Shown in pieces: positions 18,448 through 28,532 of a DNA stretch of 64,000 bases (position 1 is the first letter of the stretch; every line of letters starts with the position of its first letter). The position numbers were made by a program, and so were the translations under genes. Source of the DNA: Pseudoalteromonas nigrifaciens (GTDB lineage: Bacteria > Pseudomonadota > Gammaproteobacteria > Enterobacterales > Alteromonadaceae); NCBI RefSeq assembly GCF_002221505.1, contig NZ_CP011036.1, positions 2,728,001 to 2,792,000 of the forward strand, read 5' to 3'. The notes beneath the pieces are model-generated. The model made no database searches, was not told the origin of the DNA, and saw only the letters and a program-made list of their open reading frames with translations.

Positions 18448-19641
18448 TTAAATAACGCCCATTTCTTTACCAATACGGGTAAAGGCAGCAATGGCGGTAT
18501 CAAGTTGTTCAATGCTATGTGCAGCTGAGATTTGGGTACGAATACGTGCCTGACCTTTAGGTACAACAGGGAATGAAAAACCGGTTACATAAATACCTTC
18601 AACTAATAACTTATCAGCCATTAATGATGCAACTTTAGCATCGCCTAGCATAACTGGAATAATGGCATGATCTTTACCACCACAGGTAAAGCCAGCTGCT
18701 TCCATTTGCTCGCGGAAGTATTTAGCGTTTGACCAAAGCTTAGCGCGAAGCTCGCCACCACTTTCTAGCATTTCAAGCACTTTAATCGATGCAGTCACAA
18801 TTGCCGGAGCTAATGAATTTGAAAATAAGTAAGGACGCGAACGTTGACGCAACCACTCAACAATTTCTTTTTTACCTGATGTATAACCACCTGATGCACC
18901 GCCCAATGCTTTACCTAAGGTACCGGTAATAATATCTACGCGATCAAGCACGTTACAATACTCTGGTGTGCCTTTACCATTTTCGCCAACAAAGCCCACA
19001 GCATGCGAGTCGTCAACCATTACTAATGCATCGTATTTATCAGCTAAATCACACACAGTGGCTAAATCACAAATAACGCCATCCATAGAGAACACGCCAT
19101 CTGTAGCAATTAGCTTAGTTTTAGCACCTGCTTCGGTCGCGGCAATAAGCTGCTTTTCAAGGTCAGCCATATCGTTATTAGCATAACGAAAACGCTTAGC
19201 TTTACATAAACGTACGCCATCGATAATTGAAGCATGATTAAGTGAATCCGAAATAATCGCGTCTTCTGCGCCTAAAATAGTCTCAAACAGACCTGTATTA
19301 GCATCAAAGCACGATGAGTATAAAATAGTATCTTCAGTTTCTAAAAACTCACTGATTTTTTTCTCTAACGTTTTGTGAATATCTTGCGTACCACAAATAA
19401 AGCGTACTGAGGCCACACCAAAACCATGTGCGTCTAAGCCATCTTGCGCTGCTTTTATTAGCTCAGGGCTATTTGCTAAGCCTAGGTAATTATTAGCACA
19501 AAAGTTAATTACTTTGCCTGATGCAACTTCAATTTGAGCTTGCTGCTGCGATAAAATAATACGCTCGCTTTTATACAAACCTTCAGTTTTTACGTCTTCA
19601 ATTTGCTGTTGTAGCTGGCTAAAAAAAGCAGATGCTCTCAT
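18448..19641 (-). CDS. kbl: Glycine C-acetyltransferase (2-amino-3-ketobutyrate CoA ligase) Kbl
   Basis: Kbl cleaves 2-amino-3-ketobutyrate with CoA to glycine and acetyl-CoA, completing threonine degradation. The 397-residue PLP enzyme of the alpha-oxoamine synthase family has the PLP lysine Lys244 in [15 protein letters not shown] and the aspartate-histidine motif [13 protein letters not shown]. It is upstream of tdh. As in E. coli, kbl-tdh sits beside heptose/LPS genes. Confidence 0.97.
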   Translation of the reverse strand: MRASAFFSQLQQQIEDVKTEGLYKSERIILSQQQAQIEVASGKVINFCANNYLGLANSPELIKAAQDGLDAHGFGVASVRFICGTQDIHKTLEKKISEFLETEDTILYSSCFDANTGLFETILGAEDAIISDSLNHASIIDGVRLCKAKRFRYANNDMADLEKQLIAATEAGAKTKLIATDGVFSMDGVICDLATVCDLADKYDALVMVDDSHAVGFVGENGKGTPEYCNVLDRVDIITGTLGKALGGASGGYTSGKKEIVEWLRQRSRPYLFSNSLAPAIVTASIKVLEMLESGGELRAKLWSNAKYFREQMEAAGFTCGGKDHAIIPVMLGDAKVASLMADKLLVEGIYVTGFSFPVVPKGQARIRTQISAAHSIEQLDTAIAAFTRIGKEMGVI

Positions 19642-19817
19642 CTTTAGTCTCCATTTGATTTAACAGGTTAAACAGCAAAACAAAGCTACTGTTTATTATG
19701 TGGGGTATTGTAAAAGTTTAACGAATAAAATGCACTGTTTGCAGTTCATCGCAAATTATAAATTTGGCAGCAATTCCTGCCAGTTTACAGTGCCTGAATT
19801 GGGGGGCGTATTTAAAT

Positions 19818-20375
19818 TTATAAAAGTGCTGGTAAATCATTAATTGAATTGAAAATAAAATCTGCAGTTTGTTTGGCGCTGTCATCAAACTGCTGGCCAG
19901 AGTGCACCAATACGCGCGTGGCAATGCCAGCTTGTTCTGCAGCTTGCATATCACTTTTTTTATCGCCTACCATAATACTTTGCTGCGGATCGATATTATG
20001 CTCACTAATACCTTGTAGTAGCATACCAGGGGCTGGTTTTCTGCAAGCGCACTGTTTTAAATACTCAGGCAATGCATTTTTAGGATGATGAGGGCAAAAA
20101 TAAACGTCGCTTATCAATATCTGATGTGCGCTAAACTGTGCTTTCATCCAGCTGGTCAGTGCTATAAAGTCAGCCTCGGTGTAATAACCACGGCCAATAC
20201 CTGACTGATTAGTTACAATAATAATTTTATAACCGGCATCATAAAATGCCTTGCACGTGCTAAATACTCCTTCGATAAATTCAAACCGCTCACTTTGATA
20301 CACATAGCCATGATCAACGTTTACTACGCCATCTCTATCTAAAAATAGCGCTTTATTTTTTTGTGATTGATTCAT
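19818..20375 (-). CDS. gmhB: D-glycero-beta-D-manno-heptose 1,7-bisphosphate 7-phosphatase GmhB
   Basis: GmhB removes the C7 phosphate in the ADP-heptose pathway. The 185-residue HAD phosphatase has the nucleophile motif LDRDGVVN (Asp13 and Asp15), the second motif TNQSGIGRGYY, a zinc site built from CPHHP and CACRKPAPGM, and the metal motif VGDKKSDMQAA. Its ATG shares a base with the stop of the heptosyltransferase-like gene upstream (TAATG), so they are co-translated. Confidence 0.93.
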   Translation of the reverse strand: MNQSQKNKALFLDRDGVVNVDHGYVYQSERFEFIEGVFSTCKAFYDAGYKIIIVTNQSGIGRGYYTEADFIALTSWMKAQFSAHQILISDVYFCPHHPKNALPEYLKQCACRKPAPGMLLQGISEHNIDPQQSIMVGDKKSDMQAAEQAGIATRVLVHSGQQFDDSAKQTADFIFNSINDLPALL

Positions 20376-21433
20376 TATAACGACTCTTTTTGCACAACAT
20401 GATCAAACATAGCTTTTACCGCATCAATGGTAATTTGGCTCATTAAATCGTCACCTTTAATACGTGTGCCCCAAGGCAGCTGCTGCGCTGTTTTACCCGT
20501 TTGTTTAAGCAAGTTTTGATGATATACCTCAACCACATAGTTTTGGTATAAATACGGCCCTGTACGCGCTGGGTTTGAATGGGCATATAGCCCAATAACA
20601 GGAGTGCCTACCGTTACTGCCATATGGGCAGGGCCAGTATCTGGGGCTAGTACTACACTGGCGCGTTTTAACACGCACAACAATTCTTTAAGCTTAGTTT
20701 TACCAACTAGGTTTAAAATGCTGTGTTGGCTGTGTTTAATAATATTATTGGCAAGGTTTATTTCCAGCTCGGTAGGGCCGCCGGTCAAGGCCACTTTAAA
20801 TCCCTGCTGATGGGCATAATCAGCAAGCGCGGCATAACGTTCGGGAAGCCAATTACGCTGTGCTTTACTTGCTGCTGGAGAGATAACAAACAGCTTATTA
20901 GATAAGTATTCTGCAGTGAGTAATTCATCGGCAGTGTTTTGATCTTGCTGTGTATAAGGCATTTCCCAACTTGGCTGATAATCATTCACGCCAATGGCTT
21001 TAGCAAAGCCTTTAAACCCTTCTAACACGTGCGCATGTGGCTGCGCTGCAATGCGTTTATTTATAAATAGGCTATGCAGCTCTTTTGAGCGCGCCCAATC
21101 AAAGCCTATTTTAACTTTTGCAGGAATACAACGTGCAACAAATCCGGCCCTTAATGCCACCTGCATATTAAGCAGTACATCAAAGTTTTGCCCTTTAAAA
21201 GTTTGCTTTAAATTTTTCAGTGCTACGCGGCCTTGTTTTTTATCAAACACCACCAGCTCAACACCGGGTAAGTTAGCCAATAACATAGCTTCTACTTTGC
21301 CAATAACCCAAGTGATTTTTGCATTAGGATGCGCTTTTTGAATCGCTTGTACTGCACTCACAGCATGGCATACATCGCCAATAGCAGAGAGTCGTAAAAT
21401 ACAAATAGAGGAGTAGTTAGGCACTGAAGTCAC
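20375..21433 (-). CDS. Glycosyltransferase family 9 protein (heptosyltransferase family)
   Basis: A 352-residue GT-B glycosyltransferase with the family 9 signature: ILRLSAIGDVCHAVSAVQAI at the start and VVLAPDTGPAHMAVTVGTPVIGLYAHSNP in the nucleotide-sugar domain. Such enzymes add L,D-heptose to the LPS inner core (WaaC/WaaF/WaaQ type); which position is added cannot be read here. It is coupled to gmhB, supporting a heptose donor. It is divergent from the Kdo kinase gene. Confidence 0.87.
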   Translation of the reverse strand: MTSVPNYSSICILRLSAIGDVCHAVSAVQAIQKAHPNAKITWVIGKVEAMLLANLPGVELVVFDKKQGRVALKNLKQTFKGQNFDVLLNMQVALRAGFVARCIPAKVKIGFDWARSKELHSLFINKRIAAQPHAHVLEGFKGFAKAIGVNDYQPSWEMPYTQQDQNTADELLTAEYLSNKLFVISPAASKAQRNWLPERYAALADYAHQQGFKVALTGGPTELEINLANNIIKHSQHSILNLVGKTKLKELLCVLKRASVVLAPDTGPAHMAVTVGTPVIGLYAHSNPARTGPYLYQNYVVEVYHQNLLKQTGKTAQQLPWGTRIKGDDLMSQITIDAVKAMFDHVVQKESL

Positions 21434-21556
21434 GCGTTTCCTTGGGCATTAAATAGTAAAACCCGATCTTAAATTATAATCGCGCTATTGCAAGTACTTA
21501 TCCTCGGCTTTAAAACGCGCTAACATAGGCGCATATTTAAGTAATACCCGTGAGCT

Positions 21557-22276
21557 ATGTTCAAACAACACGTCCAAGGTAAGCATACTCTGCTGAGCCA
21601 CCCTAGTTATGAAAATCAGGTTAATTTAAACTGGTTTAATGCCGACTACTGGCAGCAACAAAATAAAATAGTGGGTGCTAAAAAAGGCCGCGCAATGGCG
21701 TGGTTTTTTAAAAATAATGAACTAACCGCTGTGCTAAGACATTATTGGCGCGGTGGCTTGGTCGGTAAATTACTCAGTGACCAATACTTGTATTTAGGCT
21801 TTGAGCAAACGCGAGTATATAAAGAGTTTGCTTTAATGGCGCAGTTAATTGAGCTTGGCTTAAATGTACCAACTCCCGTTGCTGCAAAAGTGACTCGAAG
21901 CGGGTTAATTTACCGCGGTGATATTATTACCGAGGCGGTAACAGGTGCCAAAAGTGTACTGGATATACTCGTTGAGCGTGCTTTAACTGAATCTGAATTA
22001 GCAAGTATCGCCACAACCATTGCGCTCTTTCACAGTAAGGGCGTATACCACGCAGATTTAAACATTAATAATATTTTATTTAATGACACTGGCCAAGTAT
22101 ATATTATTGACTTTGATCGCGGCGAAATTAAACCGCCTGCCTTACAATGGCAACAAAGTAATATGGAACGCCTAAAGCGCTCGTTTTTAAAAGAACAAGG
22201 CCGCAACCCTGTATTTAACTGGCAAGCCAGCGACTGGCAAGCCTTGTATGTTTGTTACACAAAGCTTAAGCGCTAA
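21557..22276 (+). CDS. kdkA: 3-deoxy-D-manno-octulosonic acid kinase KdkA
   Basis: KdkA phosphorylates O-4 of Kdo in lipid A cores that carry a single Kdo, as in Haemophilus and Vibrio. The 239-residue protein has the kinase-like catalytic loop HADLNINNILF and the metal aspartate motif IIDFDRGEIK, with an N-terminal AWFFKNNELTAVLRHYWRGG region conserved in the family. WaaA is encoded nearby (28533-29816), giving a consistent Kdo pathway. It converges with the family 4 glycosyltransferase gene. Confidence 0.9.
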   Translation: MFKQHVQGKHTLLSHPSYENQVNLNWFNADYWQQQNKIVGAKKGRAMAWFFKNNELTAVLRHYWRGGLVGKLLSDQYLYLGFEQTRVYKEFALMAQLIELGLNVPTPVAAKVTRSGLIYRGDIITEAVTGAKSVLDILVERALTESELASIATTIALFHSKGVYHADLNINNILFNDTGQVYIIDFDRGEIKPPALQWQQSNMERLKRSFLKEQGRNPVFNWQASDWQALYVCYTKLKR

Positions 22277-22289
22277 TTTACTTTAGCTG

Positions 22290-23375
22290 CTAGTTAGCTA
22301 AAGCTAAGTACTTGGCAGCCACTTGCTCTGCGTTTACTTGTTGTAAAATAGCTGCATTTGTAACGTTTGGCTTATCTGCCAGCACTTGTTCAATTACACG
22401 TGCTAACTGCTCACTTTGCTGTATTGGCACTAAATATTTACTTAGCGCACCTGTTAGTATTTCGCTGGGACCAAAAGTACAATTAGTGCTCACCACTGGT
22501 GTACCTACTGCAAGTGCTTCTATTAATACCGTTGGCAAGCCTTCAAAATCTGAGCTTAATACTAGCGCTTTGGCATGTTTTATCCAATTATACGGATTTT
22601 GCTCAAACCCTGGCACAATCAGTTGCTCTGCAATTCCATATTGCTGTGCAAGTTTTAATGCCTTTGTCGGTTTGTTACATAACAGTACTAGTTTGTACTT
22701 TTTATCTAACTTAGCAAACGCTGCGAATAAAATATCGTGACGTTTTTGCTTGGCTAATCGCCCAACATGAATAAGGTAAGGCACATTAGGAATGTTAGTG
22801 TTTAGCTCACTGGCTTGTTGATTGATTTTTTTTAAATCGAATGGGTTATAAATTGTAGTGATCGCACTTGGAGTAATTAAGTTACCTTGGGTAATTTCAT
22901 TTTCAACCCCTTTGGATACACAAATGAGTGATTTACCATTTAAGTTTTGTTTACTTTTTTTAAGGTATAAATAAGAAAGAGGCCCTAATTTTTTTTGCCT
23001 TGTTAGCTCAGCATTTACTGAGTTATGCATAACAAAATGGACATTTTCTACATTACTACGCGCAAGCAGGTTATTACTACGATCTAAATTTGACAGTACT
23101 AAGTCAATGTACCCGACTTCACTTCTCTTTTTTTCAAACCACGACTCTAGTTTAGCGACACTTGCTTTGCGTAGCCAAAAACGGTCAACCTTCGACGCTC
23201 TATCCGTAAATAAGCTCTCAACTTGTAAGTTACTTGGGATATCGTATTCAACGCTATTAGCGAGTGATAAAATAGTCACATTGTGTTTAAGTGTCGCTAT
23301 TTGCTCAGCCAAAGTAAGCATTACTTTTTCAGCACCACCGCCAACCAGTGAATCAATTACTATCACTATATTCAT
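22290..23375 (-). CDS. Family 4 glycosyltransferase
   Basis: A 361-residue GT-B enzyme: an N-terminal acceptor domain beginning IVIVIDSLVGGGAEKVMLTLA and a donor domain with HVGRLAKQKRHDILF and SDFEGLPTVLIEALAVGTPVVS, where the EX7E glutamates bind the nucleotide sugar. The donor and acceptor are not predictable. It is coupled to the upstream GT-B gene through a TAATG overlap, so the pair probably acts on the same glycan, likely LPS core or a surface polysaccharide. Confidence 0.87.
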   Translation of the reverse strand: MNIVIVIDSLVGGGAEKVMLTLAEQIATLKHNVTILSLANSVEYDIPSNLQVESLFTDRASKVDRFWLRKASVAKLESWFEKKRSEVGYIDLVLSNLDRSNNLLARSNVENVHFVMHNSVNAELTRQKKLGPLSYLYLKKSKQNLNGKSLICVSKGVENEITQGNLITPSAITTIYNPFDLKKINQQASELNTNIPNVPYLIHVGRLAKQKRHDILFAAFAKLDKKYKLVLLCNKPTKALKLAQQYGIAEQLIVPGFEQNPYNWIKHAKALVLSSDFEGLPTVLIEALAVGTPVVSTNCTFGPSEILTGALSKYLVPIQQSEQLARVIEQVLADKPNVTNAAILQQVNAEQVAAKYLALAN

Positions 23376-24445
23376 TATTTACTTCCAAATAATAATGCTT
23401 TTACACCTTGGTTAATTACATCAAAACTATGCACGTTTGCAAATAACGCGTAGTTACTGAGTATATTTTGATAATTAGGTTCAGTGATAATCTCATTTAC
23501 TTTATTGGTTATGTCTAAAATATCGAGTTCGGCTTTTGTTACCACACCAGTAGTAACGCAGCGTGCAATACGGTTACTTTGATCTTTTGATATAGCGCAA
23601 GCAACTGTGGGAGTTTGTACCGCAATAGCTTGTAATAATGTATCGCCCGCACTCAATAGTGCTACTTTAGCTTGACTTAACAATGCCAAAAACTCACTAC
23701 CCTGCTGACTTGGTATGCAAATTAATTCATCAGTTTGCGGTAACGGCTTGGTGTAATTGGGCCCAAAAACAACAACTCCCTTTAGCGAGGTACGTTGAGT
23801 GATGGCCAGTGCAGCTTGAAAATAAATATCAGCACAATTTTGACCGTTTAAAGTGTGTCCGCCTGAGCCTGCATTCACTATAAAATATTCATTTTTTGTT
23901 AAATCATAGTCGTTTAATGCTTGCTGCTTTTGTTGCTCAGAGGCAAACGCAGTATAGGGACCTACATTATGCGGAGATGCTAAAGCAAAGGTATTTAATT
24001 TAAGCTTTTCTAGCCATGTAAGTGGCTCGATGCAGTAATCTGGCTGTATTACCCAGTGCACGTCAATTAAACCAATACGATTAAGCTTTAATCCTTTGGC
24101 TCGTTTTTTCTCATGTTGCGAGATGAAAACAACTTTTGCGCCCACTTTTTTTGCCGCTTTCATATGCTCAGCACGACCAGCACAATCAAACACCACCACA
24201 TCAGGCTTATATTGCTCAATAAATTGACAAACTGCTTTAGTTTCTTTGGTTGCCGACCTCTCTAAAAGTGTGGTTTCAAAAGGGCAACTTTTAGCATAAG
24301 CCGTATGTTTATTTAAAATAAAGTGGATATTTATATCCCCTGAGCATTCATTTTCTAGCGTTTGCGCTAGCAAAAGTGAACGCATATATTCACCAATACC
24401 CTCTGGTGATGATACAGGAATAAATAAAAGTCGTTTTTTGCTCAT
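23375..24445 (-). CDS. Putative GT-B glycosyltransferase (MurG/UDP-glycosyltransferase-like)
   Basis: A 356-residue protein from the preferred ATG at 24445 (the frame extends 14 residues further upstream to 24487). The N-terminus, KRLLFIPVSSPEGIGEYMRS, resembles the acceptor-domain start of MurG-type enzymes. The second half has VNAGSGGHTLNG, a phosphate-binding glycine loop, and LSAGDTLLQAIAVQTPTVACA, resembling the donor-binding helix. I recognise the fold but not the specific family. Being coupled to the family 4 enzyme and divergent from the wzi gene points to surface glycan assembly. Confidence 0.65.
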   Translation of the reverse strand: MSKKRLLFIPVSSPEGIGEYMRSLLLAQTLENECSGDINIHFILNKHTAYAKSCPFETTLLERSATKETKAVCQFIEQYKPDVVVFDCAGRAEHMKAAKKVGAKVVFISQHEKKRAKGLKLNRIGLIDVHWVIQPDYCIEPLTWLEKLKLNTFALASPHNVGPYTAFASEQQKQQALNDYDLTKNEYFIVNAGSGGHTLNGQNCADIYFQAALAITQRTSLKGVVVFGPNYTKPLPQTDELICIPSQQGSEFLALLSQAKVALLSAGDTLLQAIAVQTPTVACAISKDQSNRIARCVTTGVVTKAELDILDITNKVNEIITEPNYQNILSNYALFANVHSFDVINQGVKALLFGSK

Positions 24446-24613
24446 TACAATCTCAATTTCCGATTTGGCACTCAGTATATCAATCACATAGTTTTAGCGA
24501 TAGATAGCGACCCTTTTTATCTTATTTTTAGCCTTACTGCGCCCATTTAGTTACTGCAATAAAGTGCTTTGATTGCTAAACTTAAGGTAATTTAAATCAC
24601 AAGGATCTGAACT

Positions 24614-26161
24614 TTGCGAAACAAAATTTTTATATTGTCTTCACTTTTTTGCGCAATGAGCGCGCCGGTTAACGCAGAGCCATGGGTAAAACCAGATGAT
24701 TATGGGTTAAGAGCTGATATTCAACTTTTAGCCGATGCTGGCGTTATTTTAGCCCCGGTAACCACTTACCCTCTAATGTGGAAGAGCTTTATAAGTGAAG
24801 TAGATAACACTCCCCTAGGCCAGTTATCGCCAAACTTGCAAGATGCTTTATTACGGGTAAAACATCGTTACAAGTCTGAAAATACGGGCTCTCATAGTGT
24901 ACAACTGTCTGCTTTTGCAAGTTCAGATACTATTGTTGCCACCAGTTTTGGCGCAACTAATACCCAAGAGTCAGAAGCATCTGCTGCCTACGCCTATTTA
25001 GGCGACAGTTTTGCCGCTAAAGTAGCGGTTAATTATCGCAATGATGGCAAAAAGTGTTTTGTTACTGGGAAAACTGCAGACGATATAGTGCTAGATGAGC
25101 AAGCACTTACTGACTGTAATGACACCTCCTTTGATGGCAGTTATATAGCTTACCGTTTAGGTAACTGGATTTTTAGAGCCGGTGCCATAGAGCAGTTTTG
25201 GGGCCCGGGGGTTGATAATAGTTTAATAATGTCGGGCAACGCTAAACCATTGCCTGCAATGAGCGTGACTCGAGAGCAAAGCACTGCCTTTGAAACCCCT
25301 TGGCTAAGCTGGTTAGGCCAATGGGGATTTACCGCGCAAATGGCTCAGTTAGAATCTACTCGTGTAATTCCTGATGCTTTACTGTGGAGTACTCGCGTTA
25401 ATTTCAGGCCATTACAGCAATTAGAAATTGCACTGAGCTGGTCAGCGCAATGGGCTGGCGATGGCCAACCTAGTTCAGCGAGTGACTTTATTGATATAGT
25501 GACAGGTGAAGCAGCTTGTATAGATGGCACTACTACTTGTGATGATGAATTAAAATCTAAGATTGGTAATCAACTTGCGGGTATAGATATTCGCTGGTCT
25601 GACACTTTATTTAGCCAACCGTACGCAATTTATGCAAGTACCATTGGTGAAGATGCCAGCTCAAAGTTTAAACCTGTCGACAGAGCCTATTTATTTGGTG
25701 TACAAACTACTCATCGTATTTATGATCAAAACGTATTAGTAAATGTAGAGTACATAGATACGGGCGTAACATGCTCTGCTGAATCAAGCAGTGAAAACTG
25801 CTATTACGAGCATTCAGATTACAAATCTGGTTACCGCTACCATGGCCGTACCATAGGTTCAACATTTGATAATGACGCGCAATCACTAGTACTAACTGTG
25901 CTAGGCCAGCTTTCAAATGGAGATGATTGGCAAGTTAAATTACGCGATGTTGATTACAACAATGATAACCGCGATCGCTACCCTAATAACCCTGATTTAG
26001 GCAATACCATTACTAAAACAGCTTATAACAGTAAACAGCTTGAAATACGTTACAGGCAACTTGCTATGGGTGGGCGCTTAACGCTAGGCGCTTTTGCATC
26101 AAATAACGATGCAGCAGAAAACGACACATCTGCATTTGCTAAATATGAATATAACTTTTAA
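24614..26161 (+). CDS. Wzi-family outer membrane protein
   Basis: A 515-residue secreted protein with a signal peptide (RNKIFILSSLFCAMSAPVNA, cleaved before EPWV). A helical N-terminal part (DDYGLRADIQLLADAGVI) is followed by alternating strands typical of an outer-membrane beta-barrel and a terminal aromatic residue (YEYNF). Wzi is an outer-membrane lectin that anchors group 1 capsule to the cell surface. Start: TTG at 24614 with AAGGA eight bases before. No wza/wzb/wzc genes are in the window, so the anchored polymer is unknown. Confidence 0.82.
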   Translation: MRNKIFILSSLFCAMSAPVNAEPWVKPDDYGLRADIQLLADAGVILAPVTTYPLMWKSFISEVDNTPLGQLSPNLQDALLRVKHRYKSENTGSHSVQLSAFASSDTIVATSFGATNTQESEASAAYAYLGDSFAAKVAVNYRNDGKKCFVTGKTADDIVLDEQALTDCNDTSFDGSYIAYRLGNWIFRAGAIEQFWGPGVDNSLIMSGNAKPLPAMSVTREQSTAFETPWLSWLGQWGFTAQMAQLESTRVIPDALLWSTRVNFRPLQQLEIALSWSAQWAGDGQPSSASDFIDIVTGEAACIDGTTTCDDELKSKIGNQLAGIDIRWSDTLFSQPYAIYASTIGEDASSKFKPVDRAYLFGVQTTHRIYDQNVLVNVEYIDTGVTCSAESSSENCYYEHSDYKSGYRYHGRTIGSTFDNDAQSLVLTVLGQLSNGDDWQVKLRDVDYNNDNRDRYPNNPDLGNTITKTAYNSKQLEIRYRQLAMGGRLTLGAFASNNDAAENDTSAFAKYEYNF

Positions 26162-26206
26162 ATTCGGGATTTTTGGCTATCCTAAACTAGGATAATAAGT
26201 GCAAAT

Positions 26207-26243
26207 AAAAAGGGATGAAAACACTGTTTTCATCCCTTTTTTA
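26207..26243. terminator. Bidirectional terminator between wzi-like gene and hldE
   Basis: A strong GGGATGAAAA stem with its complement (26212-26221 and 26227-26236) flanked by an A-run on the left and six Ts on the right. It serves both converging transcripts. Confidence 0.88.
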
Positions 26244-26264
26244 ATTCATTAATAACCGTCGTAA

Positions 26265-27704
26265 TTACTGCTTAATCTTACTAATCACTTTTGAAGTTGA
26301 GCAACCATCTAAAAACTCAAGCACCTCAACTTTTCCGCCGTGAAGCAGTACATGCTCAGCACCGGCTATTTGTTCAACCGTGTAGTCGCCACCTTTAACT
26401 AAAATATCTGGGCTAATTTGCTCAATTAATTTAGCCGGTGTGTCATTTTCATCCGCACTACCAAATGGAATAACCCAATCAACAGAGGAAAGTGCACTTA
26501 ATACCATAGCTCTTTCATCTAGCGGATTAATTGGCCTATCGGCGCCTTTTAATCGTGATATAGACGCATCGTTATTTAGCCCCACCACTAATCTATCGCC
26601 ACGCGCTTTTGCTTGTGCTAAATAGCGTACGTGCCCAGCATGCAAAATATCAAAGCAGCCATTGGTAAATACAATTGTTTCGCCATTTTGTTTTGCAAAC
26701 TCTATATGCTGCAGCACATCGTCAAACGGAGTTTGATAATGCTCACCAGTGGCATGTAAATATTGACCCAGCTTACGACTAAGTTCTTCTGGCGACACTG
26801 TGGCCGCACCTAATTTACTCACCGCAATGCCCGCTGCTAAGTTAGCAATTTCCACCGCATTTTTAGGTGTCATTCCCGCCCCTAGCATCACGGCTAGAGT
26901 TGCTATAACTGTATCGCCTGCGCCGGTTACATCACTGACTTCAAGCTCTTGCGCGGCAAAATCATATTTTTCAGTCGCACTAATTAACGACATTCCTTGC
27001 TCTGAACGCGTTAGCAACATTGCTTTTATGCCTGCGTCACTTATGAGCTTACGCGCACTTGTTGCCAAGCCCTCTTCTGAGTCTGTTTGCCCACCCGCTA
27101 ATTTAAACTCATTTAAATTTGGTGTAATGTAGTCTGCACCTCTATATAAATGTAAATCGGACGACTTAGGATCAACGAGTACCGTTTTCCCTGCTTTTTT
27201 AGCTAGGCTTATCATGTTTTCAATCAGGCTCAATGAACCTTTATTGTAATCAGAAAACACTATAAAATCGTACTCATCAAGTACTAGCTCTAAACGGTTT
27301 AATAACAGCTGGCTGTGTTGCTCTGTAAACGTCTCTTCTAGATCTAGCCGTACAACTTGTTGATGACGGCTAATCACTCGCATTTTAGAAATTGTCGGTA
27401 AGTCGCATACACTTACTAACTGTGAATTTATTTTTTCACCTTCTAAAATGCCTTCTAGTATCTGTCCACCTTCATCTTCGCCTATTAAGCCAAGTAGGCC
27501 TACTTTACCATCTAATCGGGCTATATTTTTAGCCACGTTTGCTGCGCCACCGGCTTTGTCTTCTAATTTGCTTACTTTAACTACCGGCACCGGAGCTTCT
27601 GGGGAAATACGCCCTGAATCACCATACCAATAACGGTCAAGCATTACATCGCCAACCACCAAAATACGTGCGGCTGATAAGTTTTTTAATAGCGATAAAT
27701 CCAT
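26265..27704 (-). CDS. hldE: Bifunctional heptose 7-phosphate kinase / heptose 1-phosphate adenylyltransferase HldE
   Basis: HldE performs steps 2 and 4 of ADP-heptose synthesis. The 479-residue protein has an N-terminal ribokinase (PfkB) domain ([15 protein letters not shown]; catalytic [14 protein letters not shown]) to about residue 330, then a nucleotidyltransferase domain beginning [18 protein letters not shown] with the HxGH motif. The ATG shares one base with the stop of gmhA, the step 1 enzyme, so the two are translationally coupled. Confidence 0.97.
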
Positions 27705-28294
27705 TACTGCTGCTCCGCAACTACCATATCAATAGCTTCACATAACCAATGGCCAATAAACATGTGTGCTTCTTGAATTCGCGCTGTTTCATCGTTTTTA
27801 ATAATAATAGGTAATTTGGCAATATTTTTAACTTCACCTCCATCACGCCCCGTTAATGCTACGGTAAAGGCCCCTATTTTATTCGCTGCTGCTAACGCTA
27901 GATTAATATTGGCGCTTGTACCTGATGTGGTTAACCCTATAACTAAATCTTCTGGTTTACATAAGGCTTGTACTTGGCGTTCAAACACAGTGTCAAAATG
28001 ATAGTCGTTACTGTGCGCAGTTAAAATTGACGTATCGGTTGTAAGTGCCATAGATGCAAGTGGACCACGCTCTAATTTATAACGCACTACAAATTCTGCC
28101 GCTAAATGCTGTGCATCGGCCGCACTACCACCGTTACCAAGCCAAACAACCTTACCGCCTGCTTGTAATGCACTATGGCACACTTCTAACAATTGCATAG
28201 ACTCTTGATGATAAGCCTCCATCGTTTCAAATAATGCTAAATGACGATTTAAACTCTCAAGGTAACTCGTTGCTACTGAATCGATAATTGACAT
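27704..28294 (-). CDS. gmhA: Sedoheptulose 7-phosphate isomerase GmhA
   Basis: GmhA converts sedoheptulose 7-phosphate to D-glycero-D-manno-heptose 7-phosphate, the first step of ADP-heptose synthesis. The 196-residue SIS-domain protein has [41 protein letters not shown] and a C-terminal [15 protein letters not shown] with conserved metal ligands. AGAGGA precedes the start. First gene of gmhA-hldE, divergent from waaA. Confidence 0.96.
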
Positions 28295-28532
28295 GGTAAA
28301 TTCCTCTAGGAATTGAAATGGCAGGAAAAATTAATTTCATTATTCCATAAATCTATACCCAAATCACCTCAATATACATATTACTGAAACAGGTATTTTG
28401 AGCTAACTTGAATAGCGTTATTATTATTTTATCGGGTAGCAGCTGAACACAAACCATATTTTATCTTTTCTGTGTTTAGAATTGATCATTTTCACGTTAA
28501 ACTAAGACGACTTACCCTTATAAAAGCTTAGT

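Noticed and set aside
19718..19817. Leftward frame running from within gmhB to 19718
   Set aside because: It mostly overlaps gmhB out of frame and has no recognisable signature or ribosome-binding site.
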